Source: Rosellinia necatrix (lineage: Eukaryota; Ascomycota; Sordariomycetes; Xylariales; Xylariaceae). Taken from it: a DNA stretch of 64,000 bases. The notes under the pieces were generated by a model that was not told the DNA's origin, did not search any database, and saw nothing but the letters and a program-made list of their open reading frames with translations. The stretch covers positions 1,612,001 to 1,676,000 of the forward strand of contig JAGYVD010000003.1 of the NCBI GenBank assembly GCA_021209875.1, given 5' to 3'. This document shows, piece by piece, positions 34,585 through 45,358 of this stretch. The position numbers were made by a program, and so were the translations under genes. Within the stretch, counting starts at the first letter, position 1; the number at the start of each line of letters is the position of its first letter.

Positions 34585-35856
34585 TTACATATCTCTGGAG
34601 GGGCACCCATTATGTTTTACTTGAATTTCCGCCCTTTCATGAAATATCATGCTGGACTGCTGGTCTCCATGCTTGCCGAATTCATCCAACTGCAGCGCTC
34701 TAGATGGTCTTGTCTCTTTAGATCCAATGGTTACAATTGCGTATTGGCTTTCATTATGCAGGTCTGGATGCTCTTGCTCAATCTCCCAATGAGCTGACCG
34801 GGTCGCCTTCCTCCATTTCTTGAGTTCACAGTATCGTCGGTAGACTTCCGGGCACACTACTGGGAGATCCGCAATGAGTTCGGCTAGATTACGCTCAAAG
34901 AGCGTGAAAAGGTAAACTCTCGGCAGTGCCCATGTGAAATCGGTCGCAAAGAAGCGCTTCACATAGGCAACGCGAACAATCGAAAACACAAACACCCTAT
35001 TTTGACGACGGTCTCTTAGCGACACTCCATCAAGAAACACGTCCAGAGTGACTTACACCAGACCCGACCCAGTCAAACCTAGAATAACGAGTTTTTTCTT
35101 GAGATTCATTTGTAATCGCCCAAAGAAGTAGATAGGCGCCACGGCGTAAAATAGATCGGTAATACTGAAGATAGCTATACACCAGATATTAGAAGCCGAT
35201 TAGTGTCAAAAGTCATGAGTAGGAACGAGAGGTTGTGATGAACTCACCAGTAAATGTACTAATTGTAATGACAAGCGTCTCGGGATTTGCATAGGTTCCA
35301 GGTACTTCAGGGTTCCAAAGCTTTTCGAGTGGCGTTGCCTGAGTACCCCAAAAGATGATCTGAACAACACTTCCAATTGTTGTCACTATGACGAGGCCAT
35401 AGAGAACCCATTTAGAACGGTTGTGGGTGTCTTTTATGAGACCCAAGATGAAGAAACAGATAGATATCTTGATCGCCCATAGTGATAAAACGGCGAACAG
35501 GATATTGTATTGACTATACTTCCGGACACTCCGCTCCTGCGCATCGGTAAGAAACTGAAGATGCCGGCCGAAACCCTCATGAACAGATAGAAACTCAAGA
35601 GCGTTGGTGGTGAGATTGAATGCCGGCGTTAGGTTAGTACAGTGGAGGTACATCTCGGGAAGTCGAGACTTACTAGACCAATAATGATCATGTAGTTGTC
35701 GATACCGAAGGGGGCTTGGCTGTAAAGCCTGCTGATGATACGTGTGCCAGTTGATACGAGTATGAGGACTGAGAAAATGGCATCGGCTACGACGATGCTT
35801 TGGCCGATGCTAATATCGGGCAAGTCAGGGTCAAATTCGATTGGCATGCCAGGCAT
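34585..35856 (-). CDS. Fungal rhodopsin-domain integral membrane protein (4 exons; first intron uncertain)
   Basis: Seven-helix-type membrane protein of the large fungal rhodopsin-domain family related to PTH11-like receptors; ligand and role unknown. Exons (minus): 35,856-35,674, 35,593-35,248, 35,174-35,057 and 34,996-34,585. The last two introns (73 and 60 nt) are clean: GTGAGT/TAG and GTAAGT/TAG. The joined frame gives 352 residues. Family marks are SRLYSQAPFGIDNY, EGFGRHLQFL, a KISICFFILGL helix, DLFYAVAPIYFFGRLQMNLKKK and VFSIVRVAYVKRF. A hydrophilic cytoplasmic tail follows. Start chosen at MPGMPIEF; an upstream poly-Phe extension is a poly-A artefact. The first intron is doubtful: donor GTAAGT is good, but the only frame-keeping acceptor found (TTGAG) removes residues that look like part of helix 2. 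It is either unusual splicing or a damaged site. The start lies about 110 bp from a DNA transposon. Confidence 0.75.
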
Positions 35857-35965
35857 CGTGTATAAACTGAGTGGCCCTAGTGAAAAAAAAAAAAAAACCA
35901 CGATGAAGCGTGCGCAAGCTTGAGAGCCAAGAGCAAGGGGGAAATATTACACTTTATAGTCGATA

Positions 35966-37988
35966 AGCTAACCACACAGGCCACGGGCAACACCCTCATG
36001 GGCCACTCCACTTAAATATAACTAATTTAATTAAAAACAAGCTAATTAACTGATTTTAATAACAACATTTTTTTAATCGGCTGTTTTAATAATAATATAA
36101 TTTTATGTTTTATTTGCTGGCTTAATTAATTGGTTATTTATAGTTTTAGAATTAAAAACTACGTTATAATTATTAGCTTTATTTATATATATAATTTAAT
36201 TTTTAAATTTCAGTTTAACTTTTTATATATTAATTATAGCTATAAAGTGTTTTTTAAACGTTTGTTTAATTGTTTAAGAGGTTAGTTTAATATTTTTTAA
36301 AGCTTTTTTTTTTATAAAAATCGATTTAAGCTTAAAGATTAGCAACTTTTTAAGCTTATTAATTTAAAGCTTTAAAAGCATTATAAATTAACAGCTTATA
36401 TAAAACATTAAAAATTAAAAATGTTTTAATATTTAGTTTTTAGTTTATTTTATATAGTTTTTAGCTATTAATAAATATTATTAGTAGTATTAAAACTATT
36501 TTATTTAAAAGTTTAATATTAAAAGTTTTAAATTAATAAAAAGCTTTCAAAATTAACTTTTGAAACTTTTTTATTTTAATATTATATATTTAAATATATT
36601 GCAGTTGTTTTTAAACCTTTTTAATTTATTAAATATTTAAAGTTTTAAGTTTAATTTATTAATAATATCATAAAACTTTTTTTATATTTATAATATTAAA
36701 TATTGTATTCAAAACTTTTATAATAGTTTTTTAATTTTTTTAACCGCAGAAAAAATAGTAACGTTTAAAAGCTATAAAACATAACTATCATAAAACTTAT
36801 GAAAGATTAGCTAGATTTTACTTATTACATAAAAACTAAAAATTTATTATTTATATATCATTATAAAGATTTTAAATATATAAAATAATAATATTTTTAA
36901 GCTAATTTATATTTATTTAATTATAAGTTTATGTATTAAATAAAGCTTAAAACTATTAATTATTTTATATTTTACTGTTATTATTTAAAATTATTAATTT
37001 TATATATTAACGTTTTAAAAATTAAAAATAGCAAAAATTATTATTCAAAATATTAATATATTTTAAAGCAGTAATTTTTTTTTTTTTTAGCTTTTTTTAA
37101 ACATTTTTTGCTAGTTATTTAATACCATAACTTAATAATTATTATTAATATTTTAGCTAATATTTTAACACAGTCAGGAAGGGGGGGCTCCTTATCTAGC
37201 TAGCTGCGCTAGCTAGATAAGGTAACCTAGCCTAAAAGGCTTCTGGTCCCGCAGGGACCAGAAGCCTCCATCTAATCTACATCACCCTTTTACAGACTTA
37301 ACCACACTACCCCTAGTAATCTTTACTATATTTATTTTGTTTATATTATATATATAATTTAATAATATATTAGCTATTTGTTTTATATTTAAACACTTAA
37401 AAAAACATCTATATTTTAAGCTATTGTTTTATTTATATCGTTAATAATTAATTATATAATATTCTATTAATTATATAAATTTGTTTCAAGCTAAAATTAA
37501 TAATATTATATCAGCTTAAATATTTAAAAACTCAATAAAATAGCTAAAACTTATTAAATTGTTATTTATAATTTAATTTAATTAAATATAAAACTTAATC
37601 TAGCTTAACTAATTTATTAAATAATTAATTAATATTTTAAATATAATAATAAAGCTTAAAACCTTTTATTAGTTTTTTTTCAGTTAGAATATTTTAAAAA
37701 TAATATTACATATAAATATATTATATATTTTATTTAAATATTGTTTTATAAATAAATATATTCAATTAAACGTTATAAATTATAGCTTTTATATATATTT
37801 TTCAAAATAAAGCTAATATCGCTAAAAAAACAACAGGCGATTTTAATAATACTAATAAATTACATATTAATTGAAAATTAAAAATAAATTAATAAATCAG
37901 ATAAAATTGCTAGGGTACGCGTTAACACGTTAATAAGGTGGCGTTAAGTGGCCTGTGAGGGTGTTGCCCGTGGCCTGTGTGGTTAGCT
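35966..37988. mobile_element. TIR DNA transposon with TA target duplication, RIP-degraded
   Basis: Terminal inverted repeats of at least 33 perfect bp begin AGCTAACCACACAGGCC at 35,966 and end with the complement at 37,988. They continue with two transition mismatches to about 42 bp. TA flanks both ends (35,964-35,965 and 37,989-37,990). The 2,023-bp size and TA duplication fit the Tc1/mariner-pogo (Fot1-like) group, but the transposase is erased by RIP, so this is by structure only. Interior positions 37,176-37,328 hold a piece of gypsy terminal repeat. The TIRs are not RIP-mutated although the interior is. Confidence 0.78.
37188..37328 (+). repeat. Gypsy terminal repeat copy, best preserved, two perfect hairpins
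   Basis: Preceded by a purine run GGAAGGGGGGG (37,178-37,187) like a polypurine tract. It has a 15-bp perfect stem with 3-nt loop (37,190-37,222, arms CCTTATCTAGCTAGC and complement) and a 14-bp perfect stem with 3-nt loop (37,237-37,267, arms AGGCTTCTGGTCCC and complement). It is not RIP-mutated although the DNA around it is. It matches the ends at 5.5, 19.5 and 56.5 kb. Confidence 0.75.
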
Positions 37989-38789
37989 TAATCTTAGAAT
38001 TGCAGGCGAGACTTGGAATACTACACAAGAGTGGCTAGCTACCGAGGCAGGCAAGGACTAGTCGTATACCGCACTCACCGAACAAATGGCACAGGCTTAC
38101 GAAACTTCTCTGTCGCACAGAACAGTGCCCGAGAGTGCGTATTAGCTGTGGAAGCGATGATCAGCATGTTGGTGATCGACAACCCCTTGCACACTGCTTC
38201 TAATTGTACCAACCAATCAACATTCATAATGCCCGGAGCCGGCAATCTTTCGTATTGTTTGCTTGTTAGAGCGGCGATGGTAGCATTGGAGGCGGAGTGC
38301 TACTACCTAGTACATGCACATGTAGGTGAGCTTTGTAGGGCTCGTGTGATGGTGCATGTGGAATCAGTGGTTGTATTAGGTTGTAGATGGGACGGATCCC
38401 TCTACTGTGTACGGACTGGCTACTTGGCTACTTATAGGTAGTGGGGTATAGCACCCACAGGGGACGTACCCAGCAGGGACGTAGGTGCCACAACTCGGTA
38501 CTTCACCTAGATTAGACGTTAATACTACTACTACTACTACAACTCGGTACTTGGTGGATTGATGCCTGGAGAGCCGCCCAACCCCTGGATCTTAGCACAT
38601 GCATGGTCCTTGCTCCCTTGCTTCTGCGCCTCGGGCGGCCCGCTCTTTCGTCCACAACAACGCACTTAATGCACCTCAACCCTGTTGCACCAACAGACTC
38701 CTCATCCAAATCTCTTGCACTCATCCACGCAGGGCTCTTTGACCGATACCCTCATATTACCCAAGTCCTTCAGATCATAGACGTTAGCC
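37989..38789. other. Upstream region of the thioesterase gene
   Basis: Normal-composition host DNA. An uninterrupted 142-codon frame (38,013-38,441) has no motif or partner exon and is not annotated. A CTA microsatellite near 38,524-38,540 is flanked by two copies of CAACTCGGTACTT (about 38,490 and 38,541). It probably holds the thioesterase promoter. Confidence 0.45.
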
Positions 38790-39506
38790 ATGGCCAACAA
38801 TACTACTCCAAAGAGCGCTAAATCTCGATTGGCAGAGTCGGCGTACAGCTCTCCATACTCCCGTGCCGGCGCCCCGCAGCCTCACCCCAACGGTGACCCA
38901 TACGAGCTTTTGCGCCGCAGTGCGCTCGAGAGACTCGAGGCTATGGGGTATGACCCCAAGACCATGGTCGAGCGCGGCATTATCTGGGCTGAGGACCAGG
39001 ATCCATTCGGTCATGTGGCTCAAGGACAGTACATGCACTTCTTCGGAACTTGCTTCCATCGTGTGATGGAAAGCTATGATGAGTTTCTCACCCAACAGGA
39101 GTACGACGATATGATCAATGCGAAGTCGGTCATCCCTGCTGTACGCAAGTATGAGATAAGCATTCGCAGACAGGTTACTTATCCGGATTCGGTTGGTTCT
39201 GCCTAGCAATGCAAACCGAGTCTGAAGCTAATCCCACTGTAGCTCATAGCAGCCTACCGACAGGAGGCTACCGAGCCTACCCGTAACGGGGGTACCACCT
39301 CACTGTTCTCCCTCAAGCAGCAAGCAATTGTGGCAGAGTGTAAGGGATCGGTGACGTACATGGACGCCAAGACCGGGCGGCCAATCGACATCCGGACTGT
39401 TAGCGATGGCTGGTCAGCGTTGTATGACGGCCTCCTCAAGAGGTGTGAAGCAGCGAAGGCTCTACGCGAGAAGTGGGAAGTGGAACACCAGAAGCCCAAG
39501 ATTTAG
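38790..39506 (+). CDS. Hotdog-fold thioesterase-like protein (2 exons)
   Basis: Predicted acyl-CoA or acyl-carrier thioesterase of the 4-hydroxybenzoyl-CoA thioesterase-like hotdog superfamily; substrate unknown. Exons 38,790-39,191 and 39,243-39,506 flank a 51-nt intron (donor GTTGGT, TAG acceptor); the joined protein is 221 residues. The hotdog signature is DPFGHVAQGQYMHFF (residues 71-85), where Asp71 and the Gly-His-Val that follows match the family active-site loop Asp-x-x-Gly-His-Val. After the intron come the central strands (TTSLFSLKQQAIVAECKGSV) and a C-terminal helix (LLKRCEAAKALREKWE). About 50 residues precede the domain. The gene is tail to tail with the FAD oxidoreductase, 74 bp between stops. 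Stand-alone hotdog thioesterases of this type occur in fungal metabolite clusters, releasing or editing acyl chains. Intact. Confidence 0.82.
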
Positions 39507-39580
39507 TCTAGTCGGAGGCAGGTCTCAAATGTAACCAGTTATTGTAAGATTGTGACTAGCGCGTACCAAGGTCGCTTCCG

Positions 39581-41345
39581 TTACTTGGTAATATTCCTTT
39601 CCAAGAATAGCACTAGGTGCTGCAACATGCCTACGATTAGCTTGGCTAGTGACACCAATATACCCGCATTTGTCACGTGGGCTTCCCTGCCACGACCCAT
39701 CAAGTTGAGTGGTTTGGTTTTCTTAGCACCGTTGATAAGCAATGAAGCAACATGACTGCCTGCTGCAAAACCATCTTCGTGAAAGCCAAACCCCATCCAA
39801 GCCCCCGCAAAACTGATATGTGCAACTCCATTGATCATATGAAGACTGTCCACCATTGAGATGCTTTCCGTGTTAATAAGTGGATGGTGGTATATATGCA
39901 CGCTTTGTGGCTGATGGGGAGTTCGTAAAGGGTTCATTGACACGAGTACTCGACCCGGGCTGTCCGGCTCCCCGGGAAAAGGTATCCTCTGGAGTTTGTT
40001 CATGTCGAAGGTGAGAGAGATACTAGGTTGAGGGGCAATGCGGGGCAACTTCTGGTCAGGAAAATCATGGCTTCGCGAAAGAAAGCAATTCCATGCCACG
40101 CGGGCTGATTCACGCCGTGGTAACAGCTGCACATGTCAAATTAATCAATAAAAGTCTCATGCACAGGATAAGGTTCGGTACATACCATTGTATCTGAGTG
40201 GAGATAACAAACATTCTTGCGCGTTTGGAACGCGCTTAATATTTCGTGCTCCATGGCCGTGGCACCCTCTCCAAGAAGCGTCAGCGCTTGATTGGCATGG
40301 ATTGCTAAAACCACGTGGTCATATGTTCGCCGTGAGTAATCTAGAAACTCAATAGCGACACGATCGCCAACTCTAATAACCTGTCTAATCGGAGTTTTCA
40401 GGTGAAGCTTATGATGAGCCGGCATCTGCCTTTGAAACGCATCGACGTAAGTTTTAGACCCATTGCAGAATGATCTCCAGTTGAGTGACCTGGTAACTGT
40501 GTTTAACAGACCATGACTCATCCTACGGATCTGTTAATATTTGCTCATTTTATCATTGCGCACCTCAGGACTTACATGAATCGAATAAGAGCTAGCGCGG
40601 GAAAATTTTTCTCAAACTCATCTGGATCAATGCACCATGGCGCTGCTGTCATAGGTATCAGATAGTAGGTTATAAACTGTCTAGAGTATCCCTTTCGCCG
40701 CAAGTAGTCCCCAATAGGTTCAACTTTTTGCCGACCCGTATTAGTTCTCATCTTATCTATTAATACGTCACCGGCCGTCCCCTCGGCTGTGTTCATGTTA
40801 TTTGTGTGGTCAGGTACAGATGGCCCGAGGTCCTCATTCATAATCTCATGAGCAAAGAGACTGAAGCGCAGGGCATCGAATGCAATTCGCCAAAACCACG
40901 GGCTGAACAGATTTGACAGACAACCAATAAAGCTCCATATAGAGTAGCTGCCCCATTGAATGGCCCCATTGCAGGCTGTGAGGCCAAAAGACATGTCTGT
41001 TGGGATTGTGTGAACTCCAAGACGTCTCAAAAAGTTGCTAAATTGGGCTTGATAGATGTTAGTGGCTTTCAGACGCTCATATTATAGTGCGCATAGATAT
41101 AGATCAAACTTACGATATGTGGTCTCATCTATGGCAATGAAACCGGTATCAACATTCACCATTCGACCGTTTCCATTGAATGGTACTGAGTTGGCATGTC
41201 CGCCTAGTCTGTCATCTGCTTCGTATATGTCGACAAGATCGTCTTGGTTTTGCAGCCCCCAGGCACATGCAATACCTGATATACCACCGCCAATGATAGC
41301 GATTTGTCGCGGAACAGAGCGCGGAGGCTTGCCTACAGCAACCAT
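39581..41345 (-). CDS. FAD-dependent amine-oxidase-like oxidoreductase (4 exons)
   Basis: Flavoprotein of the NAD(P)/FAD-binding amine-oxidase group (COG2907-like); reaction and substrate unknown. Exons (minus): 41,345-41,114, 41,047-40,576, 40,522-40,186 and 40,126-39,581. Introns of 66, 53 and 59 nt have donors GTAAGT, GTAAGT and GTATGT; the joined protein is 528 residues without internal stops. The dinucleotide-binding motif GGGISG is at residues 19-24, with YEADDRLGGHAN following as the second FAD segment. NVDTGFIAIDETTYPQFSNFLRRLGV continues the family pattern across the first intron. The C-terminus has the FAD-contact region SFAGAWMGFGFHEDGFAAG. An ATG at 41,345 is the start (upstream codon is GTG). 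The gene is divergent from the P450, sharing a 1.3-kb promoter. Co-expression with the P450 and thioesterase is an inference from layout. Confidence 0.87.
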
Positions 41346-42656
41346 GGCCACAATGTTCCAAGTTTAGGTATAGGTTGGGACAAAGAAAATATAGAATAGT
41401 TCACACAAGAACAATATCGAAATAAATACTGTTAGCGGTAGTGGTACGCGGTAACCCCGTGAAACATCTGACAGTCGAGAGAGTATTACACTAGTGAGGT
41501 CGAATCTTCATGTACATGTACCGAGCTTTTGTATTGGTAATAATTGCGGAGTATCTTGACCCTAGAGAAGGCAGATCTAACAAGGTAGTGCTTCTTAGCT
41601 CAGTACAGTTAGTAAGTGGCGACAACATGCTATTGTTGGTGACGATGCCTTGAGACCAAGTTCTACATTCAAGGTACATATACTGATGATACAGCACGTA
41701 CTAAGATGTATCTAATTTATGAGTACCGAAGGAACCTGTTACTATGTCACAGGGTAAATAAGGCTATGTGCCGACTGTAAGCTGTCTGCTTACCTCCTCT
41801 TGCAGCTAACATCGGCAGTCTACTTCATTTCCCCGCCGTTCCTTTGCCTTTCAGGAGCTAACAAATGTCGGTGACTGTGTGGCCCACAATATACCTATAA
41901 CTAACACACTATATTTAAACATTAATTTCCTCCGATCAGCCTCGTTTTCCTCTTCATCGAGTAATATCGTCAGTTTCGAGGGCTGAGTCACAATGGCAAA
42001 TTTTCAAGCTTATTAGACCTAGCCTGCATACATAGACTCATCCGGTACGTCTTATGCATTAAATTGTTGGCCAGCCTGCATACATAGACTCATCCGGTAC
42101 GTCTTATGCATTAAATTGTTGGCCAGCCTGCATATATAATTGTAACCCTAGAAAAGGAATGAACCGGGACGACAGAGCGAATCAGCATGGACAACTGTAG
42201 ATCGGCATCACCAACAACTACATACCACATTGGGTCACATTTATCGCAGGGAGGGAGCGCGAAAACTCGTCGTTACATTGCGTGTGGGCCGAGGGTGTAA
42301 TAACGGTGGCGGTCAGTCTCGATGCACGGCAGCTAACAATTAATTGCCTTGTTGCGTTGCGTATGGTGCTCACAGTGCTCACAGTGCTCGCAGTCTGAAC
42401 TTTGCGTCATACGCCTGACACTCTTCAGAACACTAGAGAAGGTTCCATGGTTTAACTGCCAATATCAAAAACCGGCTGTGATGAGCTTCGGAGACCCGAA
42501 AAGGTCGTGTATCAACGTTACGACGTTCCATTTGTCAGTACTGCGAGATAAGAGGGCGTCATCCATTACGATATTGCCTTACCATTAATATTATTATTTC
42601 AATTACGCATTGCGAGGTGTGCTCTTCTAGTCGCGCCAACGGCTCGTAACGCAAGC
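41346..42656. promoter_or_regulatory. Divergent intergenic region between FAD oxidoreductase and P450
   Basis: 1.3 kb of normal-composition non-coding DNA separating two head-to-head genes. It contains a perfect tandem duplication (42,021-42,124) and a short GTGCTCACA repeat (about 42,367-42,392). Likely a bidirectional control region. Confidence 0.55.
42021..42134. repeat. Perfect 52-bp tandem duplication in divergent promoter
   Basis: Two identical 52-bp copies (42,021-42,072 and 42,073-42,124), starting AGCCTGCATACATAGACTCA, plus the first 10 bp of a third. The lack of any difference suggests a recent event. It may double a regulator site such as the TCCGGTACGT segment, but no known factor site is assigned. 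Confidence 0.85.
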
Positions 42657-44446
42657 ATGGCGATTTCCGACCATGTGTTGACATTATTAGCCATAGGCGC
42701 TATTCTTGTTGGTGTGATAGTAAGTAAGCAAGCTTGAGTTTGTGACATTTGCTAACATGAAGAAGACTGCGATCGTGGTAGTTAAGAACATTTACTTCCA
42801 CCCATTTAGTCAAGTGCCCGGCCCAGCGCTAGGTAAAGTAACAAATATGTATTCGGCGTATCATTCCTGGAGGGGGAGTATGCATATCGATATACAGAAA
42901 TGCCATCAGAGATACGGTGTGTTTTGAGTTCATTTGAGAAGGCACCAATTTACTAATCATTCACCTTCAGGAGATGTGATACGCTACGGCCCAAATCAGA
43001 TTTTAACCCTAAACCATGCAGATATGATATGTAAGAAATAACGCTTTTTAGACTGCAAATAGTTTGAACTGATCAGAATTGCAGCCATCTACGGTCATGG
43101 GAAACCGTTCCGCAAGTCCAAGGGATACAAGACCATGATACCGATTCCAGATGGGTGGAGTACAATGACGTCCATTGATAAAGACCTTCACCGAAACCTA
43201 CGAAGGGTGTTCAGGTCGGGAGTGAGCAGTGAATGCTTAGCAAGACATGAGCCCGCCATCTTGCGCAATCTAAAGGTGTACTTCTCTCAACTTATGCGAA
43301 ATATCGATTCGGCGGGTTGGAGCGAGGGCAGTGACATGAGAAAATGGAGTGGGTTCAAGAATATACCATGATTCTACCCCAACAAACTAACAAGCAGTTG
43401 CAGATCTTTATCTAGGATTTGACACCATGGCGGACTTTGGGCTTGGCCTAAAGACCGATTTGCTACGGAGTCCCGCTAGAAACTATGTGTTTCCAGCTTT
43501 ACACATTCACGAGAAGAAGATGGGTCTTTTGGAGCAGCTACCCATCCTGGATGATATTGGGATCGGTGCATTTATTAGCCGCCTTCTTTTGCTCATATCA
43601 CCCGAAGCAAGGTTGTTTCATACCTGGTATCAAACATTCCTAGAGCAAGCCATCCGCAACAATAGCGGTAAAGATCGCGGGATATTTAGTCCAGTTATTC
43701 AGAGCGGTGAAGGGCTGTTAGATAATCCCGGCCATAACTACTCCCAGATGATAGGGGAAGGTGCGTTCAGCACCTTCTCGTCTGCTGATGGTTACGGGAT
43801 GATGCTGTCTGGCTTCCTCCATTACCTCGGACATTATCCGCATGTTTATCAAAAGCTTGCAACTGTGTTGCGGAGCAAATACCAGCCAGATGAAGATATC
43901 GCGTGGTCACCCAAACTGGAGTCAATTGCATACCTTCGCGCTGTCATTGACGAAGTTATGCGACTACTACCGCCAGCTTGTGGAGTTCATTGGCGAGAAT
44001 GCGAACGCTCTGGTGTTACTATTGGGGACACTCAAGTACACTTGCCCGTGGGTAGCGACGTTGGGGTGAGCCTATTTTCTTTGTTTAGAGATGAGAGGAT
44101 CTTCCGTGACCCCGTCGTATTCTGGCCCGAACGTTGGATACCAGGAACACTTCCAAAGGGCGAGTATAACATGGCTAGGCAGATGTTTACCCCGTTCCTG
44201 ATTGGGCCGAGGAATTGCGCTGGGGGGCATGTTGCTATCATGATAGCAAGCATTGCTTACGCTTACGTACTTGTCAATTATGATATTCAGTTGGCGCCAG
44301 ACCAGCGCCAACCCTCTATCAAACTGGAACCGTTGGACCGTGGACAGCCTGGCGTGGACGCTGAACTCAGATTCGAAAGCCACTACTCTATTGCTGGATG
44401 GAGCAGTGGGCCATTCATCCAGTTCAAGAAAAGGGCACGACCTTGA
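42657..44446 (+). CDS. Cytochrome P450 monooxygenase (5 exons)
   Basis: Membrane-anchored microsomal P450; substrate unknown. Exons 42,657-42,723, 42,782-42,916, 42,971-43,030, 43,085-43,348 and 43,404-44,446. Introns of 58, 54, 54 and 55 nt have mostly CTAAC/CTAAT branch sites; the joined protein is 522 residues, normal for fungi. The N-terminal anchor VLTLLAIGAILVGVIV is followed by the Pro-rich hinge FHPFSQVPGPALG. ExxR is at Glu359-Arg362 (EVMR), PERW at 417-420, and the heme loop FLIGPRNCAG has Cys447. The I-helix (about 301-306) reads SSADGY where most P450s have A/G-G-x-D/E-T-T/S, so the usual threonine for oxygen activation is replaced. The gene is divergent from the FAD oxidoreductase. 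All other hallmarks are intact. Confidence 0.9.
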
Positions 44447-44628
44447 GGAAGTTAACCTCAAGGTTTAGTATGTTTACATGGTTAAACATAATTGCATCTT
44501 GGGTCTTGGGCTACTAATCTGTAGACCTGGTTACGTCCTAAGACGCGAGATGTTACGGATCAGTCTAGAATGACACAGCTTTTCTTTTGTCATTCCTTTA
44601 TAATCACACTATAGAACGCCGTGGAAAG

Positions 44629-44656
44629 ATATAGAATCTCCAGAGAGATTCTATAT
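44629..44656. repeat. Perfect 12-bp hairpin downstream of P450
   Basis: ATATAGAATCTC, loop CAGA, then the exact complement, about 180 bp after the P450 stop. It may fold in the 3' UTR or act in 3'-end formation; the role is a guess. Confidence 0.55.
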
Positions 44657-45059
44657 AACTGTGTAACAAGTCATGTCCTTTATCTGTTTTCCCTTTCATT
44701 CCTTGTCTCCAGCACTACGTTCAAATCAAATAATCTGACCAAATAAGTAAATTCAAACAGTTAATTAACCTATACCTTATGATTCAAATAGTCAGTTATA
44801 ACCCTCCTATTTGATTTGATATATAGTCCAGTTATCAAATATAGTGATGACACCGGATATTAGTTAACCCGAACCCGTAAAGGTGTCACGGCCAGTAGAC
44901 CTCTCACATGACTAAGCTTATGAGGTTATTTGGGGGTAGCAGAAATTGTCAGAATAAGCGAGCCAGTCAATTGGAGGTGCAGAAGTGTGTTGTCTTGTTC
45001 TAAGAGCGCGTCTTGCTGTCACTCTGAGATGTGTACTAATAAATAGCATGGCGTGTTCA

Positions 45060-45090
45060 CAGGGGGTGAGCAGTCCCTGCTCACCCCCTG
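45060..45090. repeat. Perfect 14-bp GC-rich hairpin
   Basis: CAGGGGGTGAGCAG, loop TCC, then the exact complement. It is GC-rich against an AT-leaning background and not part of a recognised gene. It could be the relic of a small palindromic element. Confidence 0.6.
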
Positions 45091-45358
45091 ACATATTAGC
45101 CCGCATCGGTCTATCCAAATTAACCATCAATTCTGACAGAAATAGGGTATATGCCGTCCCTATAGATGCTATAGTGCAGGAAACACCAACTGCAAGTAAG
45201 AGTTATATCCAAAAAGAATAGATTAAAACTATCAAAAGTGCTTAATTTCCCAGGTTCTAGAAAGGAGTGTGTTAAGTGTTATATAGACAGCAAGGAAAAC
45301 AACAAAGCATCTAAATAACTATAGCAATAGTTGGAATTGCTTGGTTCCAGAATCTAAT

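Larger units (their letters stand above)
44447..45358. other. 3' region of the P450 and host flank, no gene
   Basis: Normal-composition DNA with two perfect hairpins (listed separately). Short overlapping open frames near 44,918-45,221 are symmetrical across the hairpin and not convincing. It ends at LTR element C. Confidence 0.5.

Noticed and set aside
34262..34606. Minus-strand ORFs with long poly-Leu and poly-Tyr runs
   Set aside because: They are translations of the (TAA)n microsatellite at 34,353-34,421 and overlap the rhodopsin gene's 3' flank.
38013..38441. 142-codon + strand ORF upstream of the thioesterase
   Set aside because: No recognisable domain, no intron partners, starts right at the transposon end; more likely promoter or 5' flank. 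Transcript data would settle it.
44918..45221. Overlapping + and - ORFs near the 14-bp hairpin
   Set aside because: Mirror-image open frames created around an inverted repeat; no motif.
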